Below, piece after piece: positions 9,560 to 18,989 of a DNA stretch of 64,000 nt (positions are counted from its first letter, which is position 1; each line of letters opens with the position of its first letter). The notes under the pieces were generated by a model. The model saw only the letters and a list, made by a program, of their open reading frames with translations. It was not told where the DNA came from and did no database searches. The DNA is from Pseudomonadota bacterium (lineage in GTDB: Bacteria > Pseudomonadota > Alphaproteobacteria > Sphingomonadales > Govanellaceae): positions 434,001 through 498,000 of the forward strand of contig QEVO01000001.1 in the NCBI GenBank assembly GCA_003577275.1, given 5' to 3'. The translations under genes were made by a program, and so were the position numbers.

Positions 9560-10308
9560 GGCCCGCACGACGGGCACTTGGGATCGCGCTTCAGCTTCAC
9601 CTTGCGGGTGCGCGCCAAGAGCGCGTCGTAAAGCACTAAATGACCGGCGAGACTGTCGCCAATGCCGATGATCTCTTTCAGCACTTCCACCGCCTGCCAC
9701 GTTCCCATCACGCCGGCCACCGCGCCCAGGATGCCGGCCTCGGCGCAATTTTGCACTTGCGGCGGCGCTTCCGGCACAAAGCAGCGATAGCAGGGCAGAT
9801 CGTCGCCGGCGAACGGCTTGAAGGTTGCCAATTGCCCCTCGAATTGGCTCAAGGCGGCGGAGACCAGAATCTTTTTTTGCCGCACGCAGGCGTCGTTGAC
9901 GGCAAAGCGGGTGGCGAAATTGTCCGAACCTTCGGCGACAACGTCATAATCGGCGATGATCGCATCGGCATTATCCGCGGCGATCTTGACCGGATGCTCA
10001 ATGACCTTAACGCCGGGATTGATGGCGGCCAGCGTGCGCGCCGCGCTCGTAGTTTTCAGTTCGCCGATGGCGGCGGTGGCGTGCGCCACCTGGCGCTGCA
10101 GGTTGGACAGCGACACCCGGTCGTCATCGACGATGCCGATGACGCCGACGCCGGCGGCGGCAAGATAGAGAAGCAGCGGCGAGCCCAAACCACCGGCGCC
10201 GATCACCAGCACGCGGGCCGATAAAAGCGCTTTCTGGCCAGCGCCGCCAACATCCTTGAGCACGATGTGACGGGCGTAGCGTTCCAGCTCGTCGTCGGAA
10301 AGATCCAT
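9550..10308 (-). CDS. moeB: ThiF/MoeB/HesA-family adenylyltransferase
   Basis: The 252-residue protein is an E1-like enzyme that adenylates the C-terminal glycine of a sulfur-carrier protein (MoaD or ThiS type). Visible features are LSDDELERYARHI, the ATP-binding GAGGLGSPLLLYLAAAGVG, NLQRQVAHAT and the zinc Cys pairs CYRC and CPSC. The start is taken at ATG 10308, which keeps it 10 bases clear of cysK; an earlier in-frame start would overlap cysK. Location downstream of cysK and an Rrf2 regulator suggests a sulfur-related role. MoeB and ThiF cannot be told apart with certainty. Confidence 0.82.
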   Translation of the reverse strand: MDLSDDELERYARHIVLKDVGGAGQKALLSARVLVIGAGGLGSPLLLYLAAAGVGVIGIVDDDRVSLSNLQRQVAHATAAIGELKTTSAARTLAAINPGVKVIEHPVKIAADNADAIIADYDVVAEGSDNFATRFAVNDACVRQKKILVSAALSQFEGQLATFKPFAGDDLPCYRCFVPEAPPQVQNCAEAGILGAVAGVMGTWQAVEVLKEIIGIGDSLAGHLVLYDALLARTRKVKLKRDPKCPSCGPYR

Positions 10309-10318
10309 GGGTTGCCGG

Positions 10319-11278
10319 TCACAACCCCTCAAACAACGCAGTCGTCAGGTAACGTTCCGCGAATGAGGGAATGATGGCGACGATGAGCTTGCCTTTCATC
10401 TCCGGCCGTTTCGCCACTTCCAAGGCGGCAGCCACCGCCGCGCCCGAGGAAATGCCCACCGGAATGCCTTCCTCCCGCGCCACCTGGCGCGCTACGGCGA
10501 AAGCGGTTTCGTTGCCGATGGTGATCACTTCGTCAATCAGCTTGGTGTCGAGGATGGACGGCACGAAGCCGGCGCCGATGCCCTGGATTTTGTGCGGCCC
10601 CGCCTGGCCCTTGGACAGCATCGGGCTGTCCTCGGGCTCCACCGCCACCATGCGCACCGAGGGTTTGCGTTTTTTAAGCACCTCGCCGACGCCGGTCAGC
10701 GTGCCGCCGGTGCCGACGCCGGAAATCACCACGTCGACGCGGCCGTCGGTGTCGTTCCAAATCTCCTCCGCGGTGGTGATGCGGTGAATGGCGGGATTGG
10801 CCGGGTTATCAAACTGCTGCGGCATCACTGCGTTGGGATTTTGCGCCAGGATTTCATTGGCCCGCGCAATCGCCCCCTTCATGCCCTGCGCCGCCGGCGT
10901 CAGTTCCAATTGCGCGCCGAGAAGCGCCAGCATCTTGCGCCGCTCGATGGACATACTCTCGGGCATGACGAGTATGAGCTTATAGCCCTTGGCGGCGCAG
11001 ACGAAGGCGAGCGCAATGCCGGTGTTGCCTGAGGTCGGCTCGACAATGAGCGTGTCGGGCTTAATCTTGCCGGCTTTCTCCAGGGCTTCGATCATCGACA
11101 CGCCGATGCGATCCTTGACCGAGGCGATGGGATTGAAGAACTCCAGCTTGGCGACCACGTCCGCGCCCAGTCCCTTGGTCATGCGGTTGAGGCGCACCAG
11201 CGGCGTATTGCCGATGGTTTCCGTGATGCTGTCGTAAATCTTGCCGTGTCCTTTGGTGCCTTCCGTTGTTACCGACAT
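10319..11278 (-). CDS. cysK: Cysteine synthase A
   Basis: CysK (O-acetylserine sulfhydrylase, PLP-dependent) makes cysteine from O-acetylserine and sulfide. The PLP lysine is about residue 55 in [11 protein letters not shown]. The substrate loop TSGNTG and the phosphate-binding [11 protein letters not shown] are intact, and 319 residues is the usual length. The start ATG 11278 follows the Shine-Dalgarno sequence GAGGTGA. It lies 30 bases downstream of an Rrf2-family regulator and just upstream of the moeB-like gene, which suggests a sulfur-assimilation transcription unit. Confidence 0.95.
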   Translation of the reverse strand: MSVTTEGTKGHGKIYDSITETIGNTPLVRLNRMTKGLGADVVAKLEFFNPIASVKDRIGVSMIEALEKAGKIKPDTLIVEPTSGNTGIALAFVCAAKGYKLILVMPESMSIERRKMLALLGAQLELTPAAQGMKGAIARANEILAQNPNAVMPQQFDNPANPAIHRITTAEEIWNDTDGRVDVVISGVGTGGTLTGVGEVLKKRKPSVRMVAVEPEDSPMLSKGQAGPHKIQGIGAGFVPSILDTKLIDEVITIGNETAFAVARQVAREEGIPVGISSGAAVAAALEVAKRPEMKGKLIVAIIPSFAERYLTTALFEGL

Positions 11279-11308
11279 GGATCACCTCATGAATTTTCTT
11301 GCGTGGGG

Positions 11309-11764
11309 TTAAATGTTGAAATCGAGGCCGTTGGCCGCTTCGATCTGGATGCCGCGATTATCGGCGGCGTCGCACAGCTCCTCGATGGTCACCGCATTCA
11401 AGCGCCGCGTGATGTCGCGGTTGATCTCATCGATGAACGGCCAGATGACTTTTTTGCCAAGCTCAGACTGGGAGTCGTACTCGTTGCGCTCCGATCCGCC
11501 TTCCAGCGCGCTCACCACGTCGATGATCTCGCCCACCGTGATGCGCCGCCGTTCGCGGGCCAAGAAATAACCGCCACGCGGCCCACGAAGACCTTTAAGC
11601 ACGCCGGCGCGCACCAATTGCTGCATGACCTGCTCCAGATAGCGCTGGGGAATGCCCTGGCGGCGGGTGATGTCCTTCGACTGCACGGGCTCGGCGCGGC
11701 CATTGTAGGCGATGTCCACCACTGCTTCCAAAGCATAGATCATTTTCTTTGATAGCCGAAACAT
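11309..11764 (-). CDS. Rrf2-family transcriptional regulator without Fe-S cysteines
   Basis: The 151-residue protein has an N-terminal winged helix typical of Rrf2 regulators (MFRLSKKMIYALEAVVDIA, RRQGIPQRYLEQVMQQL, GLRGPRGGYFLAR). IscR and NsrR carry three Cys after this domain; here that segment reads EGGSERNEYDSQSELGKK, with no Cys, and only one Cys occurs later (ELCDAADN). It therefore probably does not bind an Fe-S cluster in the usual way and is closer in type to CymR, the cysteine-metabolism repressor. Its position directly upstream of cysK supports control of cysteine synthesis. Confidence 0.85.
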   Translation of the reverse strand: MFRLSKKMIYALEAVVDIAYNGRAEPVQSKDITRRQGIPQRYLEQVMQQLVRAGVLKGLRGPRGGYFLARERRRITVGEIIDVVSALEGGSERNEYDSQSELGKKVIWPFIDEINRDITRRLNAVTIEELCDAADNRGIQIEAANGLDFNI

Positions 11765-11789
11765 GTCCCCTCAAACCCTGCCTGATGCG

Positions 11790-12260
11790 TCATATCCCCG
11801 TCGAGCCGAAGCCGCCGCCGCCGCGCGCGCTGTCGGGCAACTCCGTTGCTTCGCGCCAGCTCGCCCGGGTCACCGGCGCCACCACCATCTGGGCGATGCG
11901 CATGCCACGGCTGACGGCGAACGGCTCTCCCCCATGATTGATCAGAATGACCTTGATCTCGCCGCGATAATCGGCATCCACCGTGCCCGGACTGTTGAGC
12001 ACGGTGACGCCGTGCTTGGCGGCGAGCCCCGAGCGCGGCCGCACCTGCGCCTCATAGCCCGGCGGCAAGGCGATGGCGAGGCCGGTGGGTATGAGCGCCC
12101 GCGCGCCGGGAGCGAGCGTTATCGCCTCGCCGTCCGGCAGCGCCGCCCGCAGATCCATGCCGGCGGCGTGCGGCGTTTCGTATGCCGGCAGGTCCAGTCC
12201 CGCCCCATGGGGCAGGCGGGTGACGGCGACCGCAACGCCGCTCGTGACCATCGCATCCAT
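11790..12260 (-). CDS. dut: dUTP diphosphatase
   Basis: Dut hydrolyses dUTP to dUMP and PPi, limiting uracil in DNA and supplying dTMP synthesis. The five trimeric-dUTPase motifs are visible: [36 protein letters not shown] and the glycine-rich C-terminal [10 protein letters not shown]. The length of 156 residues is normal. It starts 3 bases after the coaBC stop codon, so translation is probably coupled; the coaBC-dut pairing is common in proteobacteria. Confidence 0.97.
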   Translation of the reverse strand: MDAMVTSGVAVAVTRLPHGAGLDLPAYETPHAAGMDLRAALPDGEAITLAPGARALIPTGLAIALPPGYEAQVRPRSGLAAKHGVTVLNSPGTVDADYRGEIKVILINHGGEPFAVSRGMRIAQMVVAPVTRASWREATELPDSARGGGGFGSTGI

Positions 12261-12263
12261 GCT

Positions 12264-13469
12264 TTAAGCCACCCCGGTCAGCGCGCCGGCGATGCGCTCG
12301 GCGAGGCGAGCGGCGACGTCCTCCTTGGTGGCGGTGGGCCAGTCCTCCACGCCGTTGGCCGTCACCAAGTGCACGGTATTGCATTCGCCGCCCATGACGC
12401 CCTTCTCGTGGCAGACATCATTGGCGATAATCCAGTCGCAGCCCTTGCGGGCCAGCTTGTCCTGGGCATAGGCGACGACGTTCTCGGTCTCGGCGGCGAA
12501 GCCCACCACCAGCTTCGGCCGCCGGCGGTTGTGGCGAGAGAGCGTGGCCAGGATGTCGGGATTCTCGATCAGCTCCACGGACGGCGGCGCGCCGTTCTTT
12601 TTCAGCTTCTGCCCGCCGCCAACGGCCGCCCGCCAGTCGGACACCGCAGCGACGCACACCGCCACGTCGGCGGGAAGCGCCGCTTCCGTCGCCGCTAGCA
12701 TGTCGCGCGCTGATTCAACGCACACTCGGGCCACCCCGGCGGGGGCGTTCAGCGCGGTGGGGCCGGAAATCAGGGTGGTGCGGGCGCCCAGACGGGCCAG
12801 CGCGCCGGCGATGGCATAGCCCTGCTTGCCCGACGAGCGGTTGGCGATATAGCGCACCGGGTCGATGGCTTCCCAGGTCGGGCCGGCGGTGACCAGCGCG
12901 TGCCGCCCGGCCAATGGGCGCGGCGCGGCCTGCAGGCGATCAAGAATCACGCTCAGGATGGCGTCGGGCTCGGCCATGCGCCCCGGCCCGGTCTCGCCGC
13001 AGGCGAGCGCGCCCGAGCCCGGCTCGATCACCGTCACGCCGTCGGCCTTCAAGGTGGCGACGTTGCGCTGGGTCGCCGGGTGCAGCCACATGCGGGCGTT
13101 CATCGCCGGAGCGATGATCACCGGCTTGTCGGTGGCGAGAAGCGCGGTGGAGGCCAGGTCATTGGCCAGCCCATTGGCGAGCTTGGCCATAAGATCGGCG
13201 GTGGCCGGCGCCACCACCACCAGGGACGCCTCGCGGGACAGCCGGATGTGGCCCATTTCCGATTCGTCGGTGAGCGAGAAGAGATCGCCATAGACCTTAT
13301 CTCCGGCCAGGCTCGATACCGACAGCGGGGTGACAAATTCCGCCCCTCCCTTGGTCAGGATGACCCGCACCTGAACCCCGGCCTCGCGCAGCCGGCGAAT
13401 CAGCTCGAGGCACTTATAGGCGGCGATGCCGCCGCCGATGATCAGCAGTACGCGCTGTTGCTCGGTCAT
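12264..13469 (-). CDS. coaBC: Bifunctional phosphopantothenoylcysteine decarboxylase / phosphopantothenate-cysteine ligase
   Basis: CoaBC performs two successive steps of coenzyme A synthesis. The N-terminal flavoprotein decarboxylase domain shows LIIGGGIAAYK, PAMNARMW and the active-site Cys in ALACGETGPGRMAEP. The C-terminal ligase domain starts near residue 185 (HALVTAGPTWEAIDPVRYI, NRSSGKQGYA) and has KLKKNG. The start is placed at ATG 13469 (MTEQQRVLLIIGGG); a start 10 codons earlier is open but adds a non-conserved leader. The protein is 401 residues. It is the third gene of the ubiE-ubiB-coaBC-dut run. Confidence 0.95.
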   Translation of the reverse strand: MTEQQRVLLIIGGGIAAYKCLELIRRLREAGVQVRVILTKGGAEFVTPLSVSSLAGDKVYGDLFSLTDESEMGHIRLSREASLVVVAPATADLMAKLANGLANDLASTALLATDKPVIIAPAMNARMWLHPATQRNVATLKADGVTVIEPGSGALACGETGPGRMAEPDAILSVILDRLQAAPRPLAGRHALVTAGPTWEAIDPVRYIANRSSGKQGYAIAGALARLGARTTLISGPTALNAPAGVARVCVESARDMLAATEAALPADVAVCVAAVSDWRAAVGGGQKLKKNGAPPSVELIENPDILATLSRHNRRRPKLVVGFAAETENVVAYAQDKLARKGCDWIIANDVCHEKGVMGGECNTVHLVTANGVEDWPTATKEDVAARLAERIAGALTGVA

Positions 13470-13561
13470 GGGATGTCCAAATATGTCCACTCTCGACAAA
13501 ACTACTGGCTTTAAGGTGGAATCGCAACCTTTCCACGGAAAGAAACTGTACTTAAAACAAG

Positions 13562-15127
13562 TTAGCGGACCAGCGCTGCCGCCAAGGCCAGGGTGGCGAT
13601 GAGTCCGCCCAGAAATCCGTAGATCATCGGCCGCCAGGGTCCGGGGTTGGCGGGCGCGGGACGCAGCGCCGCCAGCGTTTCATCAGAAAGCTTAAGGCCG
13701 GCCTTGCGACTCTCCTCCAGCACCGCATCCAGGTTGGCGAGCGCGGCGGGCAGCCGTTCGGCGGCATGGAGCGCCGCGTCGCCCAAGGTCTTCAGGCGGG
13801 CGGCGGGCGAAAGGTTATCCTTGATCCATTTCTCGATCACCGGCCGCGAGGCTTCCCACATGTTGATTTCCGGATTGAGCTGGGAGGCCACTCCTTCCGC
13901 CATAACCATGGTCTTTTGTAGGAGCAACAGCTGCGGCTGGGTCTGCATGGCGAAGGTTTCGGTGGTCTTGAGCAACTGGGCCAGCAGATTGCCCAGCGAA
14001 ATGTCGCGCAAGGGCCGATCGGCGATGGGCTCGCCGATGGCGCGCAGGGCCTGGGCGAACTTGGCCCGGGATTGGCTCGCCGGCACATAGCCGGCGCGGA
14101 AATGGGCGTCCGCCACCCGTTCGTAATCGCGCTCCAGAAAACCATAGAGGATTTCGGCCATGGTGCGCCGGGTTTCCGCATCGAGCCGGCCCATGATGCC
14201 GAAATCAACGGCGATCAGGCGGCCGTTAGGGCTGGCGAACAGATTGCCGTGATGGAGGTCGCCATGGAAGAAGCCATGGACCAGCGCCTGAGACAGGAAG
14301 GTCTGCACCAGATGGGCGGCCAACGCCGGCAGATCAACGCCGGCGGCGAGGAGCGCCGGGCGGTCGCCCACCGGAATGCCGTAGACCCGCTCCAAGGTCA
14401 ATACCCGGCGGGCGGTGAGCGGCCAGATCACCGCGGGTACGCTGTAATAGGGATCGTCGGCGGAGTTTTGCCGCAACTCGGAGGCCGCCGCGCCCTCATA
14501 GCGCAGGTCAAGCTCCATGGCCACGGTCTGGGCGAAGGCGTCGATCACCGCGGTGGGCCGCAGCCGGCGCAGCGCCGGCTCGAAGCGCTCCAGCTTGGCC
14601 GCCGCCCAGCGGAAGGAGGCGAGGTCGCGCTGAAAGGACTGCTCGATGCCCGGCCGCAGCACCTTGACCGCCACCGCTTGGCCGTCGATGGTTTCGGCGA
14701 AATGCACCTGGGCGATGGAGGCGGCGGCCACCGCCTCGTCCTCGAAGCGGGCGAACAACTGGGCGATCGGCTTGCCTAGCTGCTCTTCGATGGTTTGCCG
14801 CGCCGCCGCGCCGGGAAACGGCGGCAGGCGGTCCTGCAAGGCGGTTAGATCAAGCGCCAGCTCCTCGCCCACCAGATCGGGGCGGGTGGACAGCGCCTGC
14901 CCAGCCTTGATGAAGGTCGGCCCCATGGCCTGCAGCGCCGCCGCCAGCCGCTGGCCCGGTCGGGCGTCGCTGCTTTGTCGCCGCACCGACAGCTTCAGCA
15001 GCGTCAGGGCGAGCTGCGCCGAGCGTGGCTTTGGGCCCAAGAGATCGAGAATGAACAGCGCGTCATGGCGCGCCAGGATGCGGGCGATGGCGAGAAGCCG
15101 GAAGGAATGTCGAAGCGCGCCGGCCAT
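13562..15127 (-). CDS. ubiB: UbiB-type atypical kinase, ubiquinone biosynthesis
   Basis: The 521-residue protein belongs to the ABC1/ADCK/UbiB family, membrane-associated atypical kinases/ATPases needed for ubiquinone synthesis. The family KxGQ motif is in FIKAGQALSTRPDL. Kinase-like motifs include AVKVLRPGIE, the catalytic-loop FFHGDLHHGNLFA and AVDFGIMGRLD. A C-terminal hydrophobic helix (IYGFLGGLIATLALAAALV) probably anchors it to the inner membrane. It lies 12 bases downstream of ubiE, a typical pairing. Confidence 0.94.
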   Translation of the reverse strand: MAGALRHSFRLLAIARILARHDALFILDLLGPKPRSAQLALTLLKLSVRRQSSDARPGQRLAAALQAMGPTFIKAGQALSTRPDLVGEELALDLTALQDRLPPFPGAAARQTIEEQLGKPIAQLFARFEDEAVAAASIAQVHFAETIDGQAVAVKVLRPGIEQSFQRDLASFRWAAAKLERFEPALRRLRPTAVIDAFAQTVAMELDLRYEGAAASELRQNSADDPYYSVPAVIWPLTARRVLTLERVYGIPVGDRPALLAAGVDLPALAAHLVQTFLSQALVHGFFHGDLHHGNLFASPNGRLIAVDFGIMGRLDAETRRTMAEILYGFLERDYERVADAHFRAGYVPASQSRAKFAQALRAIGEPIADRPLRDISLGNLLAQLLKTTETFAMQTQPQLLLLQKTMVMAEGVASQLNPEINMWEASRPVIEKWIKDNLSPAARLKTLGDAALHAAERLPAALANLDAVLEESRKAGLKLSDETLAALRPAPANPGPWRPMIYGFLGGLIATLALAAALVR

Positions 15128-15139
15128 GGCTTGAACTTT

Positions 15140-15946
15140 TTAAAGCCGCCAGGCGCTGTGCAGCGCCACGATGCCGCCCGACAGGTTGCGGTAACCGGCG
15201 CGCGCCAGTCCCGCCGCCGTCATCATCTCGGCGAAGCGGGCCTGGGCCGGGAAGCGGCGGATGCTTTCCACCAGATACTGGTAAGACTCGCGGTCCTCGG
15301 TGACCATCTCGCCCAAGGCCGGGATGACGTTGAAGGAATAGGCGTCGTAGAGCTTATCAAGGCCGGGCAGCACGACGTGGGAGAATTCCAGGCACAGGAA
15401 GCGGCCGCCGGGTTTTAGCACGCGGCGCGCCTCGGCCAGGGCGCGGTCGATATGGGTGACGTTGCGGATGCCGAAGGCGATGGTGTAGGCGTCGACGCTG
15501 GCGTCGGGCAGCGGCAGCGCCTCGGCATTGCCGCACAGCCAGCGGATATCATTCATCAAATTGCGGTCGATGGCGCGGTCGCGCCCCACCGTCAGCATCG
15601 CCGGGTTGATGTCGCATACGGTGATGTCGAGGGGTGCGTCCGGCCAACGCGTTTTCACCCGCTCGATGACGCGAAAGGCGATGTCGCCGGTGCCGCCCGC
15701 CACGTCGAGCAGGGATAGCCCCGGCCGGGGCGCCAGCGCATCCACCAGCGCCGTCTTCCAGAGCCGATGCACGCCCAGACTCATCAGGTCGTTCATCAGG
15801 TCGTAGCGGTCGGCCACGTTGTCAAACACCTGGCGCACCAGGGTTGCCTTTTCCGCCGCCGGCACGTCGCGAAAGCCGAAGGAGGCGGTCTTTCGCCCGT
15901 CGTCGTGCGGCTTGTCAGTTACTGGCGCGGCGCTATGCTCGGACAT
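15140..15946 (-). CDS. ubiE: Demethylmenaquinone / 2-polyprenyl-6-methoxy-1,4-benzoquinol methyltransferase
   Basis: UbiE is the SAM-dependent C-methyltransferase of ubiquinone (and menaquinone) synthesis. The 268-residue protein shows [36 protein letters not shown], the SAM-binding [12 protein letters not shown], and [20 protein letters not shown] followed by [11 protein letters not shown]. The start ATG 15946 gives the usual UbiE N-terminus; the frame is open further upstream but that stretch lies opposite mutM and is not conserved-looking. It is the first gene of the ubiE-ubiB-coaBC-dut run and is divergent from mutM, with 64 bases between. Confidence 0.96.
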   Translation of the reverse strand: MSEHSAAPVTDKPHDDGRKTASFGFRDVPAAEKATLVRQVFDNVADRYDLMNDLMSLGVHRLWKTALVDALAPRPGLSLLDVAGGTGDIAFRVIERVKTRWPDAPLDITVCDINPAMLTVGRDRAIDRNLMNDIRWLCGNAEALPLPDASVDAYTIAFGIRNVTHIDRALAEARRVLKPGGRFLCLEFSHVVLPGLDKLYDAYSFNVIPALGEMVTEDRESYQYLVESIRRFPAQARFAEMMTAAGLARAGYRNLSGGIVALHSAWRL

Positions 15947-16010
15947 GAGCGGCACCATAGAGCATCGTGCCAACATATGGAACCGTTCTGACGGAGACAA
16001 AGCATCAGCC

Positions 16011-16847
16011 ATGCCCGAATTGCCCGAGGTTGAAACCGTGCGCCGCGGCATCGCGCCGGTGCTGGAAGGCCGCCGCCTGATCCGCGTGCTGCAACGCCGG
16101 GCCGATCTGCGGGTACCGTTTCCCCAGGGCTTTGTCGCCCGGCTGGAGGGCCGCCGGGTGGAGGCCGTGGGCCGGCGGGCCAAGTATCTGACCCTGGCGC
16201 TCGACAGCGGCGAGACGCTCCTGGTGCATCTTGGCATGTCGGGCAGCTTCGTGATCAAGCCCGGCGGCGCCGGCGGCAACGTCTTGGAGCCGCACGACCA
16301 CGCGGTATTCGATACCGAAGCCGGCGACCGCCTGGTGTTCAATGATCCCCGCCGCTTCGGGCTGATGACCCTGGCCGAGACCGCCCGGCTCGATCAGACG
16401 GCGGAACTGAAAGACCTGGGCCCCGAGCCGCTCAGCGAGGAGTTCGCGGCGGACGTTCTGGCGGCGGCGCTGGCGCGTCGCCACACGCCGATCAAGGCGG
16501 CGCTCCTCGACCAGCGGGTGGTGGCGGGGCTGGGCAACATCTATGTCAGCGAGGCGCTCTATCGCGCCGGCATCTCGCCGCGACGCTCCTCCCATACCAT
16601 TGGCGCGGCGCGCGCCGCGCGCCTGGCGGACGCCATCAAGGCGGTGCTTAAGGACGCCATCGCCGCCGGCGGCTCCACGCTGAATGATTACGTTCAGGCC
16701 GATGGTACGCTCGGCTATTTCCAGCACGCCTTTCGTGTTTATGACCGGGAGGGCAAGCCGTGCGCGACGCCCGGCTGCGGACGGCCGGTGCGCCGCATCG
16801 TGCAAAGCGGCCGCTCGACCTTCTATTGTCCGGCCTGCCAGCGTTGA
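16011..16847 (+). CDS. mutM: Formamidopyrimidine-DNA glycosylase
   Basis: MutM/Fpg removes 8-oxoguanine and formamidopyrimidines and nicks the abasic site. The N-terminal catalytic proline follows the initiator Met ([14 protein letters not shown]), which fixes the start at ATG 16011. The H2TH region contains [20 protein letters not shown]. The C-terminal zinc finger is complete, with CATPGC and YCPACQR, and the 278-residue length is standard. The adjacent divergent ubiE operon is a common alphaproteobacterial neighbourhood. Confidence 0.97.
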   Translation: MPELPEVETVRRGIAPVLEGRRLIRVLQRRADLRVPFPQGFVARLEGRRVEAVGRRAKYLTLALDSGETLLVHLGMSGSFVIKPGGAGGNVLEPHDHAVFDTEAGDRLVFNDPRRFGLMTLAETARLDQTAELKDLGPEPLSEEFAADVLAAALARRHTPIKAALLDQRVVAGLGNIYVSEALYRAGISPRRSSHTIGAARAARLADAIKAVLKDAIAAGGSTLNDYVQADGTLGYFQHAFRVYDREGKPCATPGCGRPVRRIVQSGRSTFYCPACQR

Positions 16848-16910
16848 AAAAAGCCCCGGGGTGTGGTGTAAGAGCTCTAAGAACAGAGAAAAATTTTGGA
16901 GATGGGTCAC

Positions 16911-17690
16911 ATGCAACACTATGAAAACATTATCGTCGAGCGTCTGGACGGGGTCGCCGTCATCACCTTAAACCGGCCGAAGGCGCTCAACGCCCTCAAC
17001 GGCCAGTTGATGGACGAACTGACCGACGCCTTGCGCGCCATCGAGGCCGACGCCGCCATCGGCGCCACGGTGATCACCGGCTCGGAAAAAGCCTTTGCCG
17101 CCGGCGCCGATATCAAGGAAATGCAATCGAAATCCTACATGGACGTGTTCATGGAGGACTTCATCACCAATAACTGGGAAGCGGCCACCCGCTGCCGCAA
17201 GCCAATCATCGCCGCGGTGGCGGGCTATGCTCTGGGCGGCGGCTGCGAACTGGCCATGATGTGCGACTTCATCATCGCCGCCGACAACGCCAAGTTCGGC
17301 CAGCCGGAAATCAACTTGGGCGTCATCCCGGGGGCCGGCGGCACCCAACGCCTGACCCGCTTTGTCGGCAAATCGAAGGCCATGGACATGTGCCTCACGG
17401 GCCGCATGATGGACGCCGCCGAGGCCGAGCGCGCAGGGCTCGTCAGCCGGGTGGTGCCGCTCGATAAGCTCAAGGAGGAGGCGCTGAAGGCCGCCCAGAC
17501 CATCGCCAAACTATCGCGGCCGGCGGTGATGATCGCCAAGGAGGCGGTCAACCGCGCCTACGAGACGACCCTGACCGAAGGCGTGCGCTTCGAGCGCCGG
17601 GTGTTCCATTCCCTGTTCGCCACCGAGGACCAGAAGGAAGGCATGAGCGCCTTTGCCGAAAAGCGCCCGGCCCAGTTCAAGCATCGCTAG
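16911..17690 (+). CDS. Enoyl-CoA hydratase
   Basis: This 259-residue crotonase-family enzyme hydrates trans-2-enoyl-CoA to 3-hydroxyacyl-CoA in fatty-acid beta-oxidation. It closely resembles the short-chain mitochondrial type. The two catalytic Glu positions are in [11 protein letters not shown] and [16 protein letters not shown]; the oxyanion-hole region [10 protein letters not shown] and the C-terminal [14 protein letters not shown] are also present. The start is placed at ATG 16911 because GGAGA (16898-16902) is a suitable Shine-Dalgarno sequence; ATG 16902 is in frame but overlaps it. It stands alone between mutM and rpsT. Confidence 0.93.
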   Translation: MQHYENIIVERLDGVAVITLNRPKALNALNGQLMDELTDALRAIEADAAIGATVITGSEKAFAAGADIKEMQSKSYMDVFMEDFITNNWEAATRCRKPIIAAVAGYALGGGCELAMMCDFIIAADNAKFGQPEINLGVIPGAGGTQRLTRFVGKSKAMDMCLTGRMMDAAEAERAGLVSRVVPLDKLKEEALKAAQTIAKLSRPAVMIAKEAVNRAYETTLTEGVRFERRVFHSLFATEDQKEGMSAFAEKRPAQFKHR

Positions 17691-17704
17691 CGCTACGCCG
17701 GCTA

Positions 17705-17733
17705 TTGACCGCGCCGGCGGGCGCGGGTATAAG
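17705..17733 (+). promoter_or_regulatory. Putative rpsT promoter
   Basis: TTGACC (17705-17710), a 17-base spacer and TATAAG (17728-17733) form a strong sigma-70-type promoter between the enoyl-CoA hydratase stop codon and rpsT, about 75 bases before the S20 start. A second TATAAT at 17786-17791 has no well-spaced -35 box. Confidence 0.65.
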
Positions 17734-17810
17734 CCTGCGACGATTTTTATGGCCGTGCCTTGGGTCAAGGCGCGGCCTTACGGCTTATAATGCAGGCAAG
17801 GACTAGACTC

Positions 17811-18074
17811 ATGGCGAATAATCCGCAGGCCAAGAAACGCATCCGGCAGACCGCTCGGCGCAGCGCGGTGAATACCGCGCGCGTCAGCCGCATCCGCACC
17901 TTCGTGCGCAAGGTCGAGGAAGCGATCGAGAGCGGCAACAAGGCGGCCGCCGAGTCGGCCTTGGCCGCGGTGCAGCCGGAGTTGATGCGGGGCGCCGCCA
18001 AGGGCGTCATGCACAAGAGTACGGCGTCGCGCAAGGTGTCGCGACTCACCCGCCGCGTCAAGGCGATGGCGTAA
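17811..18074 (+). CDS. rpsT: 30S ribosomal protein S20
   Basis: S20 (87 residues) binds the 5' and 3' minor domains of 16S rRNA. The start ATG 17811 gives the family N-terminus [14 protein letters not shown], followed by [20 protein letters not shown] and the conserved [19 protein letters not shown]. It is highly basic and alpha-helical, as expected. It has its own promoter upstream and a terminator hairpin downstream. It lies near dnaA, an arrangement seen in other alphaproteobacteria. Confidence 0.97.
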   Translation: MANNPQAKKRIRQTARRSAVNTARVSRIRTFVRKVEEAIESGNKAAAESALAAVQPELMRGAAKGVMHKSTASRKVSRLTRRVKAMA

Positions 18075-18119
18075 GCAAAAAACGAATCGGCGCGCCCCAA
18101 CGGCGAGCATTTTTCACGC

Positions 18120-18156
18120 GGCCGCACCACTTCCCGGTGCGGCCGTCGCCTTTTGA
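18120..18156 (+). terminator. rpsT terminator
   Basis: A perfect 9-bp stem, GGCCGCACC (18120-18128) with GGTGCGGCC (18136-18144), has a 7-base loop and is followed by a short run ending in TTTT (18151-18154). It sits 46 bases after the rpsT stop codon. The T-tract is weak, but position and stem support termination. Confidence 0.65.
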
Positions 18157-18469
18157 TACACTCGTTCCTGTTCTGACCGTTCCTCCCTGTCGCATGGAGC
18201 GGCGGGTGGCAAAAATGAGTCCCCATATTTTGTGGTTGTAGGCCTGCACGCTACAACTGCGCCGACCTTTTCCCGCGTTCTCGTTCCGGACCCGTTGTAT
18301 CGTCGCGAGGCTGTCGTTACGCTACACGGCTCATGCGTCGCGGGGGACTTTTTTCGTCCTATTCGTCAGATCGGGAAACGGCCCTTCATGCCTCTGATAA
18401 CGGGGCGCTCCGCCTATGGGCGGATGGCGACGCGAGGTTGGGTTTTGCGGATTGGGTAACGATACAATC
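18155..18469. other. Intergenic stretch between rpsT terminator and rhodanese gene
   Basis: About 315 bases hold no convincing gene, DnaA-box cluster or AT-rich unwinding region. Short open frames here lack Shine-Dalgarno sequences and recognisable motifs. A TACAAT at 18463-18468 directly before the rhodanese ATG is too close to the start codon to serve as its -10 box. Presumably it holds the promoter for the rhodanese and dnaA genes, but I cannot place it. Confidence 0.5.
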
Positions 18470-18889
18470 ATGCGGGATTATGCAGGCGATATTCCGCCTA
18501 CGAAAGCTTGGGAGATTTTGGCCAACGACCGGCGTGCGGCGCTGATCGATGTGCGCACCGTGCCGGAATGGAACTTTGTCGGCGTCCCCGACTTGAGCGG
18601 GCTTAACAAGAACGCGGCGCTGATCTCGTGGCAAAATTATCCCGACATGGCGCGCAACGATGAGTTCGAGACGGCGGTCGAGGCGCTGGGCGTGGCCAAG
18701 GACTCGCCGCTGTTGTTTCTCTGTCGCTCCGGCGCGCGCTCGCGGGCGGCGGCGATCGCCATGACGGCGCGAGGATACAAGGCTTGTTATAATGTTGCGG
18801 AAGGCTTCGAAGGGGACGTCGACGCCGCGCATCATCGCGGCAGCAAGAACGGCTGGAAGGTGGCGGGGCTGCCCTGGGTGCAACGATAG
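18470..18889 (+). CDS. Rhodanese-like domain protein
   Basis: The 139-residue protein is a single rhodanese domain. The N-terminal ALIDVRTVPEWNFVGVPDL is the CH2A-type motif. The active-site loop CRSGARSR carries the persulfide Cys expected of a sulfurtransferase. The C-terminal segment YNVAEGFEGDVDAAHHRG with GWKVAGLPWVQ resembles stand-alone rhodaneses of alphaproteobacteria. The sulfur acceptor is unknown. It lies between rpsT and dnaA on the same strand, which may put it under shared control. Confidence 0.85.
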   Translation: MRDYAGDIPPTKAWEILANDRRAALIDVRTVPEWNFVGVPDLSGLNKNAALISWQNYPDMARNDEFETAVEALGVAKDSPLLFLCRSGARSRAAAIAMTARGYKACYNVAEGFEGDVDAAHHRGSKNGWKVAGLPWVQR

Positions 18890-18989
18890 GATCAAAAAAA
18901 TAGCGACGTGAACTTTATTGGCGTTGGCGAAAAGCGGGAACAGGGATGTGACGTTCGTTGAGACAATCAAGCGAGAGACGGACACGGGA

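Noticed and set aside
11763..12698. A long plus-strand open frame opposite dut and coaBC
   Set aside because: Opposite strand of two secure genes; no motif and no Shine-Dalgarno sequence.
17786..17791. TATAAT as the main rpsT -10 box
   Set aside because: No -35-like sequence lies at 16-18 bases; TTGGGT upstream is 20 bases away, so the TTGACC-N17-TATAAG pair at 17705-17733 is preferred.
18155..18989. Possible oriC upstream of dnaA
   Set aside because: No clustered DnaA boxes or AT-rich unwinding stretch could be seen between rpsT and dnaA, nor in the dnaA-dnaN gap.
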